Below are positions 9,268-17,426 of a stretch of 64,000 bases of DNA, in pieces. Source of the DNA: Sphingobium scionense (lineage in GTDB: Bacteria > Pseudomonadota > Alphaproteobacteria > Sphingomonadales > Sphingomonadaceae); the NCBI RefSeq assembly GCF_014197035.1, contig NZ_JACIEU010000019.1, forward strand, positions 1 through 64,000. The letters run 5' to 3'. The number at the start of each line of letters is the position of its first letter. The first letter of the stretch is position 1. The position numbers were made by a program, and so were the translations under genes. Below the pieces are notes generated by a model. The model ran no database searches and was not told the DNA's origin. It saw nothing but the letters and a program-made list of their open reading frames with translations.

Positions 9268-9309
9268 AAAAGGGGCCGCGCCATCCCGTCGGATGGCGCG
9301 GCCCCTTTT
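9268..9309. terminator. Bidirectional rho-independent terminator
   Basis: A perfect hairpin with arms 9268-9286 and 9291-9309 (loop CGTC), GC-rich in the middle, with A-run on the left and T-run on the right. It sits between the convergent lactonase-like gene and the second TonB receptor gene and can serve both. Confidence 0.9.
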
Positions 9310-9325
9310 CATGGGTCCACAGGGA

Positions 9326-11650
9326 TCAGAAGTCGAATCCGGCGGTCAGGCCATAGGTGCGCGGCGCCGCATTGGTGCCGTTGTCGCCGCTGTTCGTGCC
9401 GCCGATCTGGGTATGATAATCGGCGTCTGTCAGGTTCTTGCCCCACAGGCGGACGAACAGATGATCGTCCTTGCTCCACCAGGTGAGCGAGGCATCGACG
9501 GTCTGATAGGCCTTCTGCTTCACCCGCTCGTCCGGCGTGCCGACGAAGCCGCTATTATGATAGAAATTGCCCGCCAGCGTGAACTTGCCGAAGTCGGTCG
9601 GGATATCGAGCGACCCACCGACACTGGCGGTGAAGGTTGGTGTGTTCTGCAACTTGTTGCCCGATGCATCGCCGATATAGAGGCAATTGCCACCCAAGGT
9701 CGTGTTGAGCGGGCTCAGCGTCCCCTGGCACGCCTGCGGCACCGTCTGCCCCGGCGCGATGATCTGGTTGAAGGTCGGGTTGGTCGCCGGGTTCTTCACC
9801 AGCGTGAAGTCCGAAGACAGCGGGAAGGGCTGGCTCAGGATCGCGTTGGTGAAGCCGGTATAGCGCGCATGGGTGTAGTTGAACCCGCCGAACAGGCGGA
9901 AATTCTGGGTCACGCGCCAGGTGAAGTCGGCATCAATGCCATAGATATGGGCACCGTCGGCATTATAGGCGCTGTTGACGCCGGAAATGACCTGTTGAAC
10001 CTGGATATTCTGCTCGTCATAATAATAGCCGGCGATGTTCAGCCGTACCTTGCGGTCGAACAGGTCGGACTTGATACCGATTTCATAGGCATCTACGACA
10101 TCGGGCTGCAGCAGCACGATCGGTGTCGCCTGCGGGATGTATGCGCCGCTGCGGAAGCCGCGATTATAGCTGGCATAGGCCAGAAGCTCGGGCGAGAAAC
10201 GATGGTCGAGTGACAGGCGCCAGGTCAGCTTGTTGAAGGTCTCGCTTTCCTCCACCGTGGGTGAAGTCGTCGTCACCTTCGTATTGCCGTTATAGGATAC
10301 GGTATAGGCGTTGAGTTCGCGCTTGTCGCTGGTGTAGCGCAGGCCGGCGGTCAGGTTGGTGCTGGCGCCGAAGCTGTAAGTACCCTCGGCAAAGCCGGCG
10401 AAGCTGTCGAGCGTCTGGTAATTGATATTGTCGCTATAGCCATTGCCGCCGAAGGTGAAGAGGCCAGTGGTGCGGGCCGGGTCATTGCCCGCCTTGCCAT
10501 GCATGTAGAAGCCGCCCAGCACCCATTTGAACGGGCCGCCCGCTTCCGACACCAGGTTCAGTTCCTGGGTGAACTGCTTGTCGAACTGGCTGTTGTCGAT
10601 GACGATGCGTTTTTGCGTCGTGCCATCGGGATCGAAATAATAGTCGAAGGTCGACTTGCGATAGGCGGTGATGCTTTTCAGCGAGACGCCGCCGAAATCC
10701 TGCTCGACCGTCAGGCTGGAACCCCAGGCGCGGGTCTGCATGTGCGGATCGACATCGGAATAAATGTCATGGTCGGGATCGCCGCCCAGATCGACGATCT
10801 GCTGCGTCACATTCTGGCCCAGCGCATTGCGGTCGAAATTGCGGAAGGCCGGCTCGCTGGCATTGCGGCCATTGGCGTCGGCGGCCAGCGTCACCTTGGT
10901 ATCTTCGGTCGGCTCCCACCGCAGCTTGCCGCGCACGCCCCAGTTCCTGCCGGCCTGCACATCGTTGCCGGTCAGCAGATTCTTGCCATAGCCGGTCTGG
11001 CGGTTCTCATATTGGCCCGCCAGGCTGAAGGCGATCTTGTCGGTCAGGCCCGACGAGACATAGCCTGCCGCGTGGATCGTGTCGTAATTGTCGTAACCGA
11101 TCTCCGCCTTGCCGGTCAGGTCGTAGCTTGGCCCCATGGTGGTGATCTGGATCAGGCCGCCGGTCGCGTTGCGGCCGAACAGCGTGCCCTGCGGCCCCTT
11201 CAGCACCGCCACCTGCTCGGTATCGAACATCGACTGGAGGATGCCGAAGGAGGCGCCATAATAGACCCCGTCGACATAGACGGCGACCGGGTTCTCGATG
11301 CCCGGCCCCTGGCCGGTGGCGCCGATGCCGCGGATGCGCGGCAGGCCGATGCCGCCGGTCGCGGTGGTGACGTTGAGCGCGGGCACGGTCGACTTGAGGT
11401 CCGCCGTGCTGGAAACGCCCGCCGCGCTCAGTTGGCTATTGTCGAGCGCGGTGATCGCGATCGGCACATTCTGGGCATTTTCCGAGCGCTTCTGCGCGGT
11501 GACGATGATGTCGCTGATCGCGCCGTTGGTGACGGAGCCTTGTGGCGCGCTGTCCTGCGCGATGGCCGACCCGCAGGTCAGGATGAAAATTCCAGTGCTT
11601 GCCAGCAGAGCCAGACGGCGGGCTCCGGCGGTTGTGCCGCTCTTGCGCAT
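9326..11650 (-). CDS. TonB-dependent outer-membrane receptor (second)
   Basis: A 774-residue outer-membrane transporter. The start at 11650 has a strong GGGAGGAGG ribosome site. Features in order: signal peptide (LALLASTGIFILTCGSAIAQ), TonB box DIIVTAQKRSENAQNVPIAI, plug with RIRGIGATGQGPGIENPVAVYVDGVYYG and VLKGPQGTLFGRNATGG, and a barrel ending YGLTAGFDF. The AQKR-type TonB box and the plug are typical of the large sphingomonad FecA-like receptors seen beside aromatic or polycyclic degradation genes. It forms its own unit, closed by the terminator at 9268-9309, and is divergent from the propeller gene at 11920. The ligand is unknown; context suggests an aromatic substrate of the neighbouring pathway. 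Confidence 0.9.
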   Translation of the reverse strand: MRKSGTTAGARRLALLASTGIFILTCGSAIAQDSAPQGSVTNGAISDIIVTAQKRSENAQNVPIAITALDNSQLSAAGVSSTADLKSTVPALNVTTATGGIGLPRIRGIGATGQGPGIENPVAVYVDGVYYGASFGILQSMFDTEQVAVLKGPQGTLFGRNATGGLIQITTMGPSYDLTGKAEIGYDNYDTIHAAGYVSSGLTDKIAFSLAGQYENRQTGYGKNLLTGNDVQAGRNWGVRGKLRWEPTEDTKVTLAADANGRNASEPAFRNFDRNALGQNVTQQIVDLGGDPDHDIYSDVDPHMQTRAWGSSLTVEQDFGGVSLKSITAYRKSTFDYYFDPDGTTQKRIVIDNSQFDKQFTQELNLVSEAGGPFKWVLGGFYMHGKAGNDPARTTGLFTFGGNGYSDNINYQTLDSFAGFAEGTYSFGASTNLTAGLRYTSDKRELNAYTVSYNGNTKVTTTSPTVEESETFNKLTWRLSLDHRFSPELLAYASYNRGFRSGAYIPQATPIVLLQPDVVDAYEIGIKSDLFDRKVRLNIAGYYYDEQNIQVQQVISGVNSAYNADGAHIYGIDADFTWRVTQNFRLFGGFNYTHARYTGFTNAILSQPFPLSSDFTLVKNPATNPTFNQIIAPGQTVPQACQGTLSPLNTTLGGNCLYIGDASGNKLQNTPTFTASVGGSLDIPTDFGKFTLAGNFYHNSGFVGTPDERVKQKAYQTVDASLTWWSKDDHLFVRLWGKNLTDADYHTQIGGTNSGDNGTNAAPRTYGLTAGFDF

Positions 11651-11686
11651 ATATCCTCCTCCCAATTGTCATGCTGCGCGGCAGGC

Positions 11687-11711
11687 GGCTGCACAATGAT
11701 TTGTTGCAGCC
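11687..11711. promoter_or_regulatory. Inverted repeat upstream of second TonB receptor
   Basis: Arms GGCTGCA (11687-11693) and TGCAGCC (11705-11711) are a perfect 7-base inverted repeat with partial extension inward (CAA/TTG). It lies 37-61 bases upstream of the receptor start codon, where an operator would be expected. No regulator is assigned. Confidence 0.35.
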
Positions 11712-11919
11712 TGTTCCATCGCGTCGCCCTTTGGTGATTGAGCGGATTAATCAAGCTGCGGCGCGATGGGTTATAGGCAGTCGACAGCGCCCGATAATTT
11801 CTGCGATCCGCCGCATGCGTACGCCCGTCGCTTCGACTAACAGGACGATATCGGCCAGATGGGGCGCGCCGCTGCACAGCGATAAGAGGCGCGCGCACCG
11901 GCATTCTTGGGAGAGAGAA

Positions 11920-13788
11920 GTGAACCGTCGAGAGTTTATGGCAGCCGTTCCTGCGAGCGTCCTGCTCAGCCAGGTCGGGATTGCGAAGGCCGCGCCGGGC
12001 AAGAAGGGCGTGCTGCTGATGAACCGCATCGCCCCGTCCCAATCCGCGCTCTACACCGCTGGCGCCGATGGTGTCGGCGAGCGCAAGCTGCTGGCGGATG
12101 CGGCCTATGATTACAACGTGACCCTGTCGCCCAGGGGCGATCGCATCATCTTTACCTCCGAACGCAATGGCGACGGCCAGTCGGACCTGTTCATCGCCCT
12201 GCCGGACGGCAGCGGCATTCGCCAACTGGCGCAGGGATCGTCGATGGACGATGCGGGCGTGCTGTCGCCCGATGGGCGCGCGCTCGCCTTCGTGTCGACG
12301 CGCAACGGCTATCGCGCCAATATCTGGGTGATGGACGTCAAGTCCGGGGCGATGAAGCAGTTGACCGGCATCGGCGATGTGCGCGGCAAGGCCGACAGCC
12401 CCGACTGCTATTTCCGCCCCGCCTGGTCGCCCGACGGCAAGTGGATCGCCTTTTCCAGCGATCGCGACACCAGCTGGCGCGGCCATGATGACGGGCGCGG
12501 CTGGGAACATACGCAGGAACTGAGCATCTATGTGATCCGCGCCGACGGCACCGGCTTTCGCCAGGTCGCCAGCCGCAAGGGCTGGTGCCTGGGCTCGCCG
12601 GCCTGGTCGCCGGATGGCAAGCGGATCGCCTTCTATGAACTCACCACCGAAGCGACGTGGGGCGCGCGCCGCCCCGAATGGATCGGCCGGGTGGAATCGC
12701 AGATCGTCTCGGTCGACGTCGCCAGCGGCGCGCGGATCGAACATACCAATAGCGCCGGGCTGAAGGTTGCGCCGCATTTCCTGTCCAATGACGAGATCGG
12801 CTATCTGGTGAAGGGAGGGCCGGAAGAGGGTATCGCCTATACGTCGGGCCGCCCCGGCTTCAAGCGGGCCGGCCTGCGCTCGCCGCGCTGGTCGGCCGAC
12901 GGCAAGTCGGTCTTCTACGAAGTCGTCGCCTTCCGTCCGGTCCGGCCTTTGCTCAAGCCGCTTTATGGCTGGGACGCAGACTATGAATATCGCCATATGG
13001 ACGTGTTCCCCATCCTCTCGCGCCAGGGCATGCTGGCCTTCACCGAAAAGCAGCTCGGCAACAGCTCGATCGTCTCGATGAAGCCCGACGGCAGCGGCCG
13101 CCGCGTCGTCTTCGATGCATCCAACAAGGGCCTGAACCCGGAAATGGTGAAGAAGGGGCTGTCGGGCGCCTTCCAGCCGGCCTGGTCGCCCGATGGCGAA
13201 TGGATCGCCTTCGGCATGGGCACCTGGTTCGCCGAACGCTCCTATGCGAAGGCTACGCTGATGCGGGTCAAGGCCGATGGCAGCAGCTATGAGGCGCTGA
13301 CCGATGGCCGCGTCCATTCCGGCTTTCCCAGCTACTCGGCCGACGGCAAGGAAATCGTCTTCCGCGTCTGGGGCGATGATGAAAAGGGGCTGCGCGTCCT
13401 CAATCTCGACACCGGCAAGACGCGCGTGCTGACCACCGAGCTGGACAATCTTCCCGGCTGGTCGCCCGACGGCAAGCGCATCGTCTTCACCCGGAAAGTG
13501 AATGGCACCACCTTCCAGATCTGCACCATCGCGCCCGACGGGTCTGACCTGCAGCAACTGACCCACGGGCTGGAAAGCGATGGTCATGCGGTCTGGTCGC
13601 CGGACAGCCGGATCATGTGGAGCGGGTCGGCGCACGGCTTCCGCGACGAGGCCGCGCTCTACGACAATACGTTCCAGCAATATGGCCAGATTTACGTGAT
13701 GAACGCCGACGGCAGCGACAAGAAGATGCTGACCGACAGCAAGTGGGAGGATTCCATGCCGCTGTTCATCGACAACAAATATCTCTGA
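11920..13788 (+). CDS. Tat-exported TolB/PD40-type beta-propeller protein
   Basis: A 622-residue protein starting with a twin-arginine signal (NRREFMAAVPASVLLSQVGIAKAA). The GTG at 11920 follows GGGAGAGAG, and an ATG at 11938 is the alternative. The body is a series of PD40/WD40-like blades with the repeating core WSPDGKWIAFSSDRD, WSPDGKRIAFYE, WSADGKSVFYEV, WSPDGEWIAFG, YSADGKEIVFRV, WSPDGKRIVFTR. No hydrolase domain follows, unlike S9 peptidases, so it is a pure propeller. Related proteins are TolB-like or act as binding scaffolds or lyases (for example oligogalacturonate lyase-like folds). It is divergent from the second TonB receptor and ends in its own terminator. The role is unknown; a periplasmic partner of the uptake system is plausible. 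Confidence 0.75.
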   Translation: MNRREFMAAVPASVLLSQVGIAKAAPGKKGVLLMNRIAPSQSALYTAGADGVGERKLLADAAYDYNVTLSPRGDRIIFTSERNGDGQSDLFIALPDGSGIRQLAQGSSMDDAGVLSPDGRALAFVSTRNGYRANIWVMDVKSGAMKQLTGIGDVRGKADSPDCYFRPAWSPDGKWIAFSSDRDTSWRGHDDGRGWEHTQELSIYVIRADGTGFRQVASRKGWCLGSPAWSPDGKRIAFYELTTEATWGARRPEWIGRVESQIVSVDVASGARIEHTNSAGLKVAPHFLSNDEIGYLVKGGPEEGIAYTSGRPGFKRAGLRSPRWSADGKSVFYEVVAFRPVRPLLKPLYGWDADYEYRHMDVFPILSRQGMLAFTEKQLGNSSIVSMKPDGSGRRVVFDASNKGLNPEMVKKGLSGAFQPAWSPDGEWIAFGMGTWFAERSYAKATLMRVKADGSSYEALTDGRVHSGFPSYSADGKEIVFRVWGDDEKGLRVLNLDTGKTRVLTTELDNLPGWSPDGKRIVFTRKVNGTTFQICTIAPDGSDLQQLTHGLESDGHAVWSPDSRIMWSGSAHGFRDEAALYDNTFQQYGQIYVMNADGSDKKMLTDSKWEDSMPLFIDNKYL

Positions 13789-13811
13789 ACCTTCTCCGGG
13801 GGGCGGGGACG

Positions 13812-13843
13812 GGGGAGCGGACCGCCGGTTCGCTCCCCTTTTT
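13812..13843 (+). terminator. Rho-independent terminator
   Basis: Hairpin with arms 13812-13823 and 13827-13838 (GGGGAGCG core, one G-U pair), followed by a run of five T. It ends the propeller gene and lies just before the end of the converging dienelactone hydrolase gene. Confidence 0.8.
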
Positions 13844-13847
13844 CGTG

Positions 13848-14603
13848 TCAGCCGACCTTCAGCACGCCGTCGAACAGCGGGACCAGCGTCTGCCAATGAT
13901 GCTCGGCCTCGACCGGATCATGGACCGCCGTGTCGCGCGGCACCCAGCCATGGCGCGCGGGATAGGTCTCGACCCGGTGATCGACCTCCGCCTGCGTCAG
14001 CGCCTCTTCCAGCCGCGCCTTCATCTCGTCGGGGAAATTCGCGTCCTCGATCGCGCCGGCGACATAGATTTTTGCCCTCATCTGCGGCGCCAGCAGATGC
14101 GGGCTGGACGGAGTGTCATTGGCCAGACCCCCGCCATGATAGGATGCGGCGACGGCGATCCGGTCGGGGAAGGTGCCGGCCGCGATCAGCGCCAGCCGCC
14201 CGCCCATGCAATAGCCGACCACGCCGACCGCGCCGGGCATTATGTCGATCTGGTCCGCCAGCGCATCGAGCAGCGCCTGCGTATCCTTCATCACGTTTTT
14301 CGGCGTCGCGGTGGCCATATAGGTGTCGCGATGGGCCGTGCGCAGGTCCGGGTCGGTGAAGATGATCTTGGGATCGACCGGCGGATAGGGGCCGGCGCGA
14401 TAGAATAGGTCGGGCAGGGCGACGACATAGCCGGCCGCCGCCAGTCGCGCGGCCATCTCCTGCACCGCCGGGCGGATGCCGGGGCCGTCCATATAGAGGA
14501 TGGCGAGCGGCCATGCGCCGTCGCCGGCGGGCCGGTGCAGATGGACCGGGCAGATGCCGTCGGGCGTCGTTACCGCGACCTGCTGCTGGATCGTTTCAAC
14601 CAT
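13848..14603 (-). CDS. Dienelactone hydrolase family protein
   Basis: A 251-residue cytosolic alpha/beta-hydrolase. The nucleophile elbow is VGYCMGG with Cys132, the cysteine nucleophile typical of dienelactone hydrolases, not serine. Other family marks are PLAILYMDGPGIRPAVQEMAARLAAAGY near the N-terminus, LPDLFYRAGPY, and the catalytic His in PARHGW near residue 218. Classic members open 4-carboxymethylenebut-2-en-4-olides in catechol catabolism; many relatives act on other lactones or small esters. It has a GGAGGTGA ribosome site and is preceded by a perfect 18-base palindrome. It lies between the uptake genes and the LysR regulator, so a lactone-opening step in the local pathway is plausible. 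Confidence 0.85.
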   Translation of the reverse strand: MVETIQQQVAVTTPDGICPVHLHRPAGDGAWPLAILYMDGPGIRPAVQEMAARLAAAGYVVALPDLFYRAGPYPPVDPKIIFTDPDLRTAHRDTYMATATPKNVMKDTQALLDALADQIDIMPGAVGVVGYCMGGRLALIAAGTFPDRIAVAASYHGGGLANDTPSSPHLLAPQMRAKIYVAGAIEDANFPDEMKARLEEALTQAEVDHRVETYPARHGWVPRDTAVHDPVEAEHHWQTLVPLFDGVLKVG

Positions 14604-14617
14604 ATGATGTCACCTCC

Positions 14618-14635
14618 GATGGAATGGATTCCATC
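14618..14635. promoter_or_regulatory. Perfect 18-base palindrome upstream of dienelactone hydrolase
   Basis: GATGGAAT-GG-ATTCCATC has 8-base perfect arms. It starts 15 bases upstream of the hydrolase start codon, overlapping or just above the ribosome site, so a bound repressor would block expression. No local regulator is an obvious partner. Confidence 0.5.
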
Positions 14636-14697
14636 CTCTGTGACGATTGCTGCGCGCGGGCGGCGATCGAACCTGCCCGGCGTCTGATCGAAATGCG

Positions 14698-15930
14698 TCA
14701 GCCGACGTCGCGCAGATGCGGCCGGGGGGCGCTGACATGGGCGCGGATGAGGTCGATGAAATCCTGGTGCATCCGCGTCGGCAGCCAACTCGCGCGCATG
14801 GTGATGCCGAGCGAGGGCACCGGCGTGATCGGATCATAAAGCACGGCGCGCAGGCTGTCCTCATGCTCCAGCTCATAGCTGGTCATCAGGGTCAGCCGGT
14901 CGCTGCGCTTGAGCAAATGGCGGATCACCGGCAGGGCGCAGGTGGCAAGCGACGTCTGCGGCGCCGGTCCATCGGCGAAGATCCGCTCGAAACAGGCGCG
15001 CCGGCTCGACCCGTCCGTCCCCGTCACCCAGTCATAGGCGCGCAGATCCTCGATCGACACCTTGCCGAGGCGCGTCAGTGGATGGCCGCGTCGCGCGACC
15101 ACCGAATAAGGGGTCCGGGCCAGCGGTTCGCGCACCACTTCGCCCGATTCCAGTTCGGGCAGCAGGCCGATCACAAAATCGACATCGCCCGCGCGCAGGC
15201 ATTTGGCCATTTCGGCCGCACTCTCGTTCATGATGCGAATGTCGGCCCGCGGATGAAGCCGCAGGAAATCATCCAACACCGACGCGAGCAGCACGCTGCC
15301 GCCAAAGGGCATGGCGCCGATCACCATCTGACGGGTCGCCCCGCCTTGCGCGGCCTCCAGTTCCTCGATCCCCCATTCGATTTCCTGCAGCGCCAGCTTC
15401 ATGTGGCGGCCGAACTGGCTGCCGAGCGGGCTGACCAGCACGCCGGCGGCGGTGCGGTAGAAGAGAGGGACGCCCAGATTGCTTTCCAGGTCGCGGGCCG
15501 CGCGCTGTAGCGAGGCGGAGGAGATGCCGACGGACTCGGACGCGCGGTCGAACGATCCATGCTCGATCGCGCCGACCACGGTGCGGATCTGCGACCGGGT
15601 GAAGCGGTTCATGATGGCCCGCGCCGCGACCTTGGTGTCGGCGGCGCCCGCTTCCATGATCGCCTGTTCGGCCTGTTCGAAGAAACGGCGGATGCGGGCA
15701 TGGAACAGGTCGCCCAACTCATTGAGATAGCTGCCGCTGGCGCGCCGGTCGACCAGCACGGACCCGATCTGCTCCTCCAGCTTGGCGAGCGCCTGGGTCA
15801 CGGCGGGCTGGGACAGGCTGCACTCTTCCGAAGCGCGCCGGACGCTCTTCAGATCGCCGATCGCGGCGAACAGGCGCAACTGCCGGAAACTGATCGCTGC
15901 CGCTCGGGCGGCACTATCCTGCTTGCTCAT
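14698..15930 (-). CDS. LysR-family regulator with two tandem HTH domains
   Basis: A 410-residue protein, longer than the usual ~300 residues of LysR regulators. Residues about 14-75 form one LysR HTH (FRQLRLFAAIGDLKSVRRASEECSLSQPAVTQALAKLEEQIG). Residues about 111-170 form a second, more diverged one (IRTVVGAIEHGSFDRASESVGISSASLQRAARDLESNLGVPLF). A substrate-binding domain follows from about 200. It has a GAGAGGAT ribosome site. It diverges from the decarboxylase-hydratase operon across a 478-base region with repeated operator-like motifs, so it is the likely activator of that operon with a pathway intermediate as inducer. Two-HTH LysR proteins are known but rare; whether both HTHs bind DNA is not known. 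Confidence 0.85.
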   Translation of the reverse strand: MSKQDSAARAAAISFRQLRLFAAIGDLKSVRRASEECSLSQPAVTQALAKLEEQIGSVLVDRRASGSYLNELGDLFHARIRRFFEQAEQAIMEAGAADTKVAARAIMNRFTRSQIRTVVGAIEHGSFDRASESVGISSASLQRAARDLESNLGVPLFYRTAAGVLVSPLGSQFGRHMKLALQEIEWGIEELEAAQGGATRQMVIGAMPFGGSVLLASVLDDFLRLHPRADIRIMNESAAEMAKCLRAGDVDFVIGLLPELESGEVVREPLARTPYSVVARRGHPLTRLGKVSIEDLRAYDWVTGTDGSSRRACFERIFADGPAPQTSLATCALPVIRHLLKRSDRLTLMTSYELEHEDSLRAVLYDPITPVPSLGITMRASWLPTRMHQDFIDLIRAHVSAPRPHLRDVG

Positions 15931-16408
15931 TTCTTATCCTCTCACCCTCGATTTCTATCCGAAGATTTATTGGCGAGGCAATGGCGGTCACCGGTGAATC
16001 AAAGGCTCGTTCGGTCGGTCGAGGCGTGTCGCCATGATCCCGTAGGCATCATGATTTGTCAGAAAAAATACATGAATATCATAAGGATAAATATCCGTGT
16101 TTCTCGAATGATAACGTTGTCTACGGCCGGGGTGGCGACTGTATGTCGGCATGAAATCAATCGCGCACGACGCAAAACCTATCGCCATGAAGCAGGAAAC
16201 TGATCGCCATATAAGCAGATGTCAGCGCAAAACTTATCACTGGTGGGGCGGGCGGTGCGTGCCAGACCTATAAGTTGTGCGCCGCGCCCATTTGGTTCCC
16301 GGATGGGTGCGTTGACTAATCGACCGGCGAACAGCCTTTTGCGGCCGAACAGGCGGACCGGGCTCGATGGGCACTGGTTCGCGGACCAGGCCGACAGGAG
16401 AGTGAAGA
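15931..16408. promoter_or_regulatory. Divergent control region between LysR gene and catabolic operon
   Basis: These 478 bases hold no credible gene. The middle (about 16040-16130) is AT-rich compared with the surroundings and contains the palindrome GGATAAATATCC at 16085-16096. Downstream lie three direct copies and one inverted copy of a motif near AAAACYTATCGCC (16171-16282). This arrangement fits a LysR-controlled divergent promoter region. I could not place a clear -35/-10 pair with confidence. Confidence 0.55.
16171..16282 (+). repeat. Phased operator-like repeats (RAAACYKATCGCC motif)
   Basis: Direct copies are CGCAAAACCTATCGCCAT (16171-16188), AGGAAACTGATCGCCAT (16194-16210) and GCGCAAAACTTATCAC (16225-16240). 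An inverted copy is at 16266-16282 (minus strand GCGCACAACTTATAGG). From one motif A-run to the next the direct copies are 22 and 33 bases apart, that is about two and three helical turns, so proteins bound there would face the same side. This is what is expected of a multi-site activator target. Confidence 0.5.
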
Positions 16409-17401
16409 GTGGGCAACAAACTGCATCTGAAGATTGCCATTGCGGAGCATCCGCATACCTCGGCGATCCGCGACGGATCGATCGAGATCGAGGGGGTGGA
16501 TGCCGAATTCGTGACGGTGAAGCCGCAGATCGGCGCCTTTCGTCGGATGGTGCGCGAACTGGAATTCGATGTCTGCGAAATCGCGCCGACCACCTACATC
16601 ATCGCCCGCGCCTATGGAAAGAAGTTCAAGGCGCTGCCGATATTCGTCGTGCGCCGCTTCCACCATTCGGGCCTGCTGGTGCGCCCCGATGCGGGCATCG
16701 TCAGTCCCAAGGATCTGGAAGGAAAGCCCTGCGGCGTGCGCGCCTATTCGGTGACCACCGGCGTCTGGACGCGCCAGGTGCTGATCGACGAATTCGGCGT
16801 CGACAATAACAAGATCATCTGGTGGGTCGATGATGAGGAGCATGTGCAGGAATTGCAGCTGCCCGCCAATGTCCGCCATGTCGCCGCCAGCGACAGCCTG
16901 GCCGACATGATGGCGCGCGGTGACATCATTGCCGGCTTCGACGCGGCGGCGGGCATCGGCCGCACCGGCGCGCCGACCGGCGGCTGGCAGGAGGTCGAGG
17001 CCAATTATCCCGACCTCTTCCCCAATGCGGCGGAACTGGAGGCGGACTATTATGCCCGCACCAAAGTCTATCCGATGCACGGCACCATCGTCGTCAAGGA
17101 TGCGGTACTGGAGCAGCATCCCTGGGTCGCCCGCTCGCTGAACGACGCCTTCACCCGCGCCAAGGATGACTGGGTCGCCAAGCTCAATGCGGGCGAAGCT
17201 ACCGGGGCAGGCGCCGACAAATATCGCGCACTCCAGCAGATCGTCGGTGCCGACCCGCTACCCTATGGCATCAAGGCCAACCGCGCGACGATCGAGGCGC
17301 TGGAAAAGACCGCCTTCGACCAGGGGCTGACGCCGCGCCGCATGACGATGGACGAACTGTTCGTCGATCCCGAAACGGCCCCGGCCTTCCAGCCCGCCTG
17401 A
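16409..17401 (+). CDS. 4,5-dihydroxyphthalate decarboxylase-like protein (first copy)
   Basis: A 330-residue protein without signal peptide, resembling Pht5/PhtD 4,5-dihydroxyphthalate decarboxylases, which have a type-II periplasmic-binding-protein fold used in the cytoplasm. Typical segments are LKIAIAEHPHTSAIRDG, a FDVCEIAPTTYIIARAYGKKFKALPIFVVRRFHHSGL block, the DLEGKPCGVRAYSVTTGVWTRQVL block, and a C-terminal LPYGIKANRATIEALEKTAFDQGL helix. The GTG start at 16409 follows AGGAGAG. Known members remove one carboxyl from 4,5-dihydroxyphthalate to give protocatechuate. It is the first gene of the operon; a diverged paralog is encoded at 24707. The exact substrate is unproven; a vicinal carboxylated catechol is a reasonable guess. 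Confidence 0.8.
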   Translation: MGNKLHLKIAIAEHPHTSAIRDGSIEIEGVDAEFVTVKPQIGAFRRMVRELEFDVCEIAPTTYIIARAYGKKFKALPIFVVRRFHHSGLLVRPDAGIVSPKDLEGKPCGVRAYSVTTGVWTRQVLIDEFGVDNNKIIWWVDDEEHVQELQLPANVRHVAASDSLADMMARGDIIAGFDAAAGIGRTGAPTGGWQEVEANYPDLFPNAAELEADYYARTKVYPMHGTIVVKDAVLEQHPWVARSLNDAFTRAKDDWVAKLNAGEATGAGADKYRALQQIVGADPLPYGIKANRATIEALEKTAFDQGLTPRRMTMDELFVDPETAPAFQPA

Positions 17402-17426
17402 CCTTCATCGCACAGAGAGCGACATC

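Noticed and set aside
11578..13896. 772-codon minus-strand frame opposite the PD40 propeller
   Set aside because: The plus strand carries regular WSPDGK blades and a Tat signal; the minus frame has no motif.
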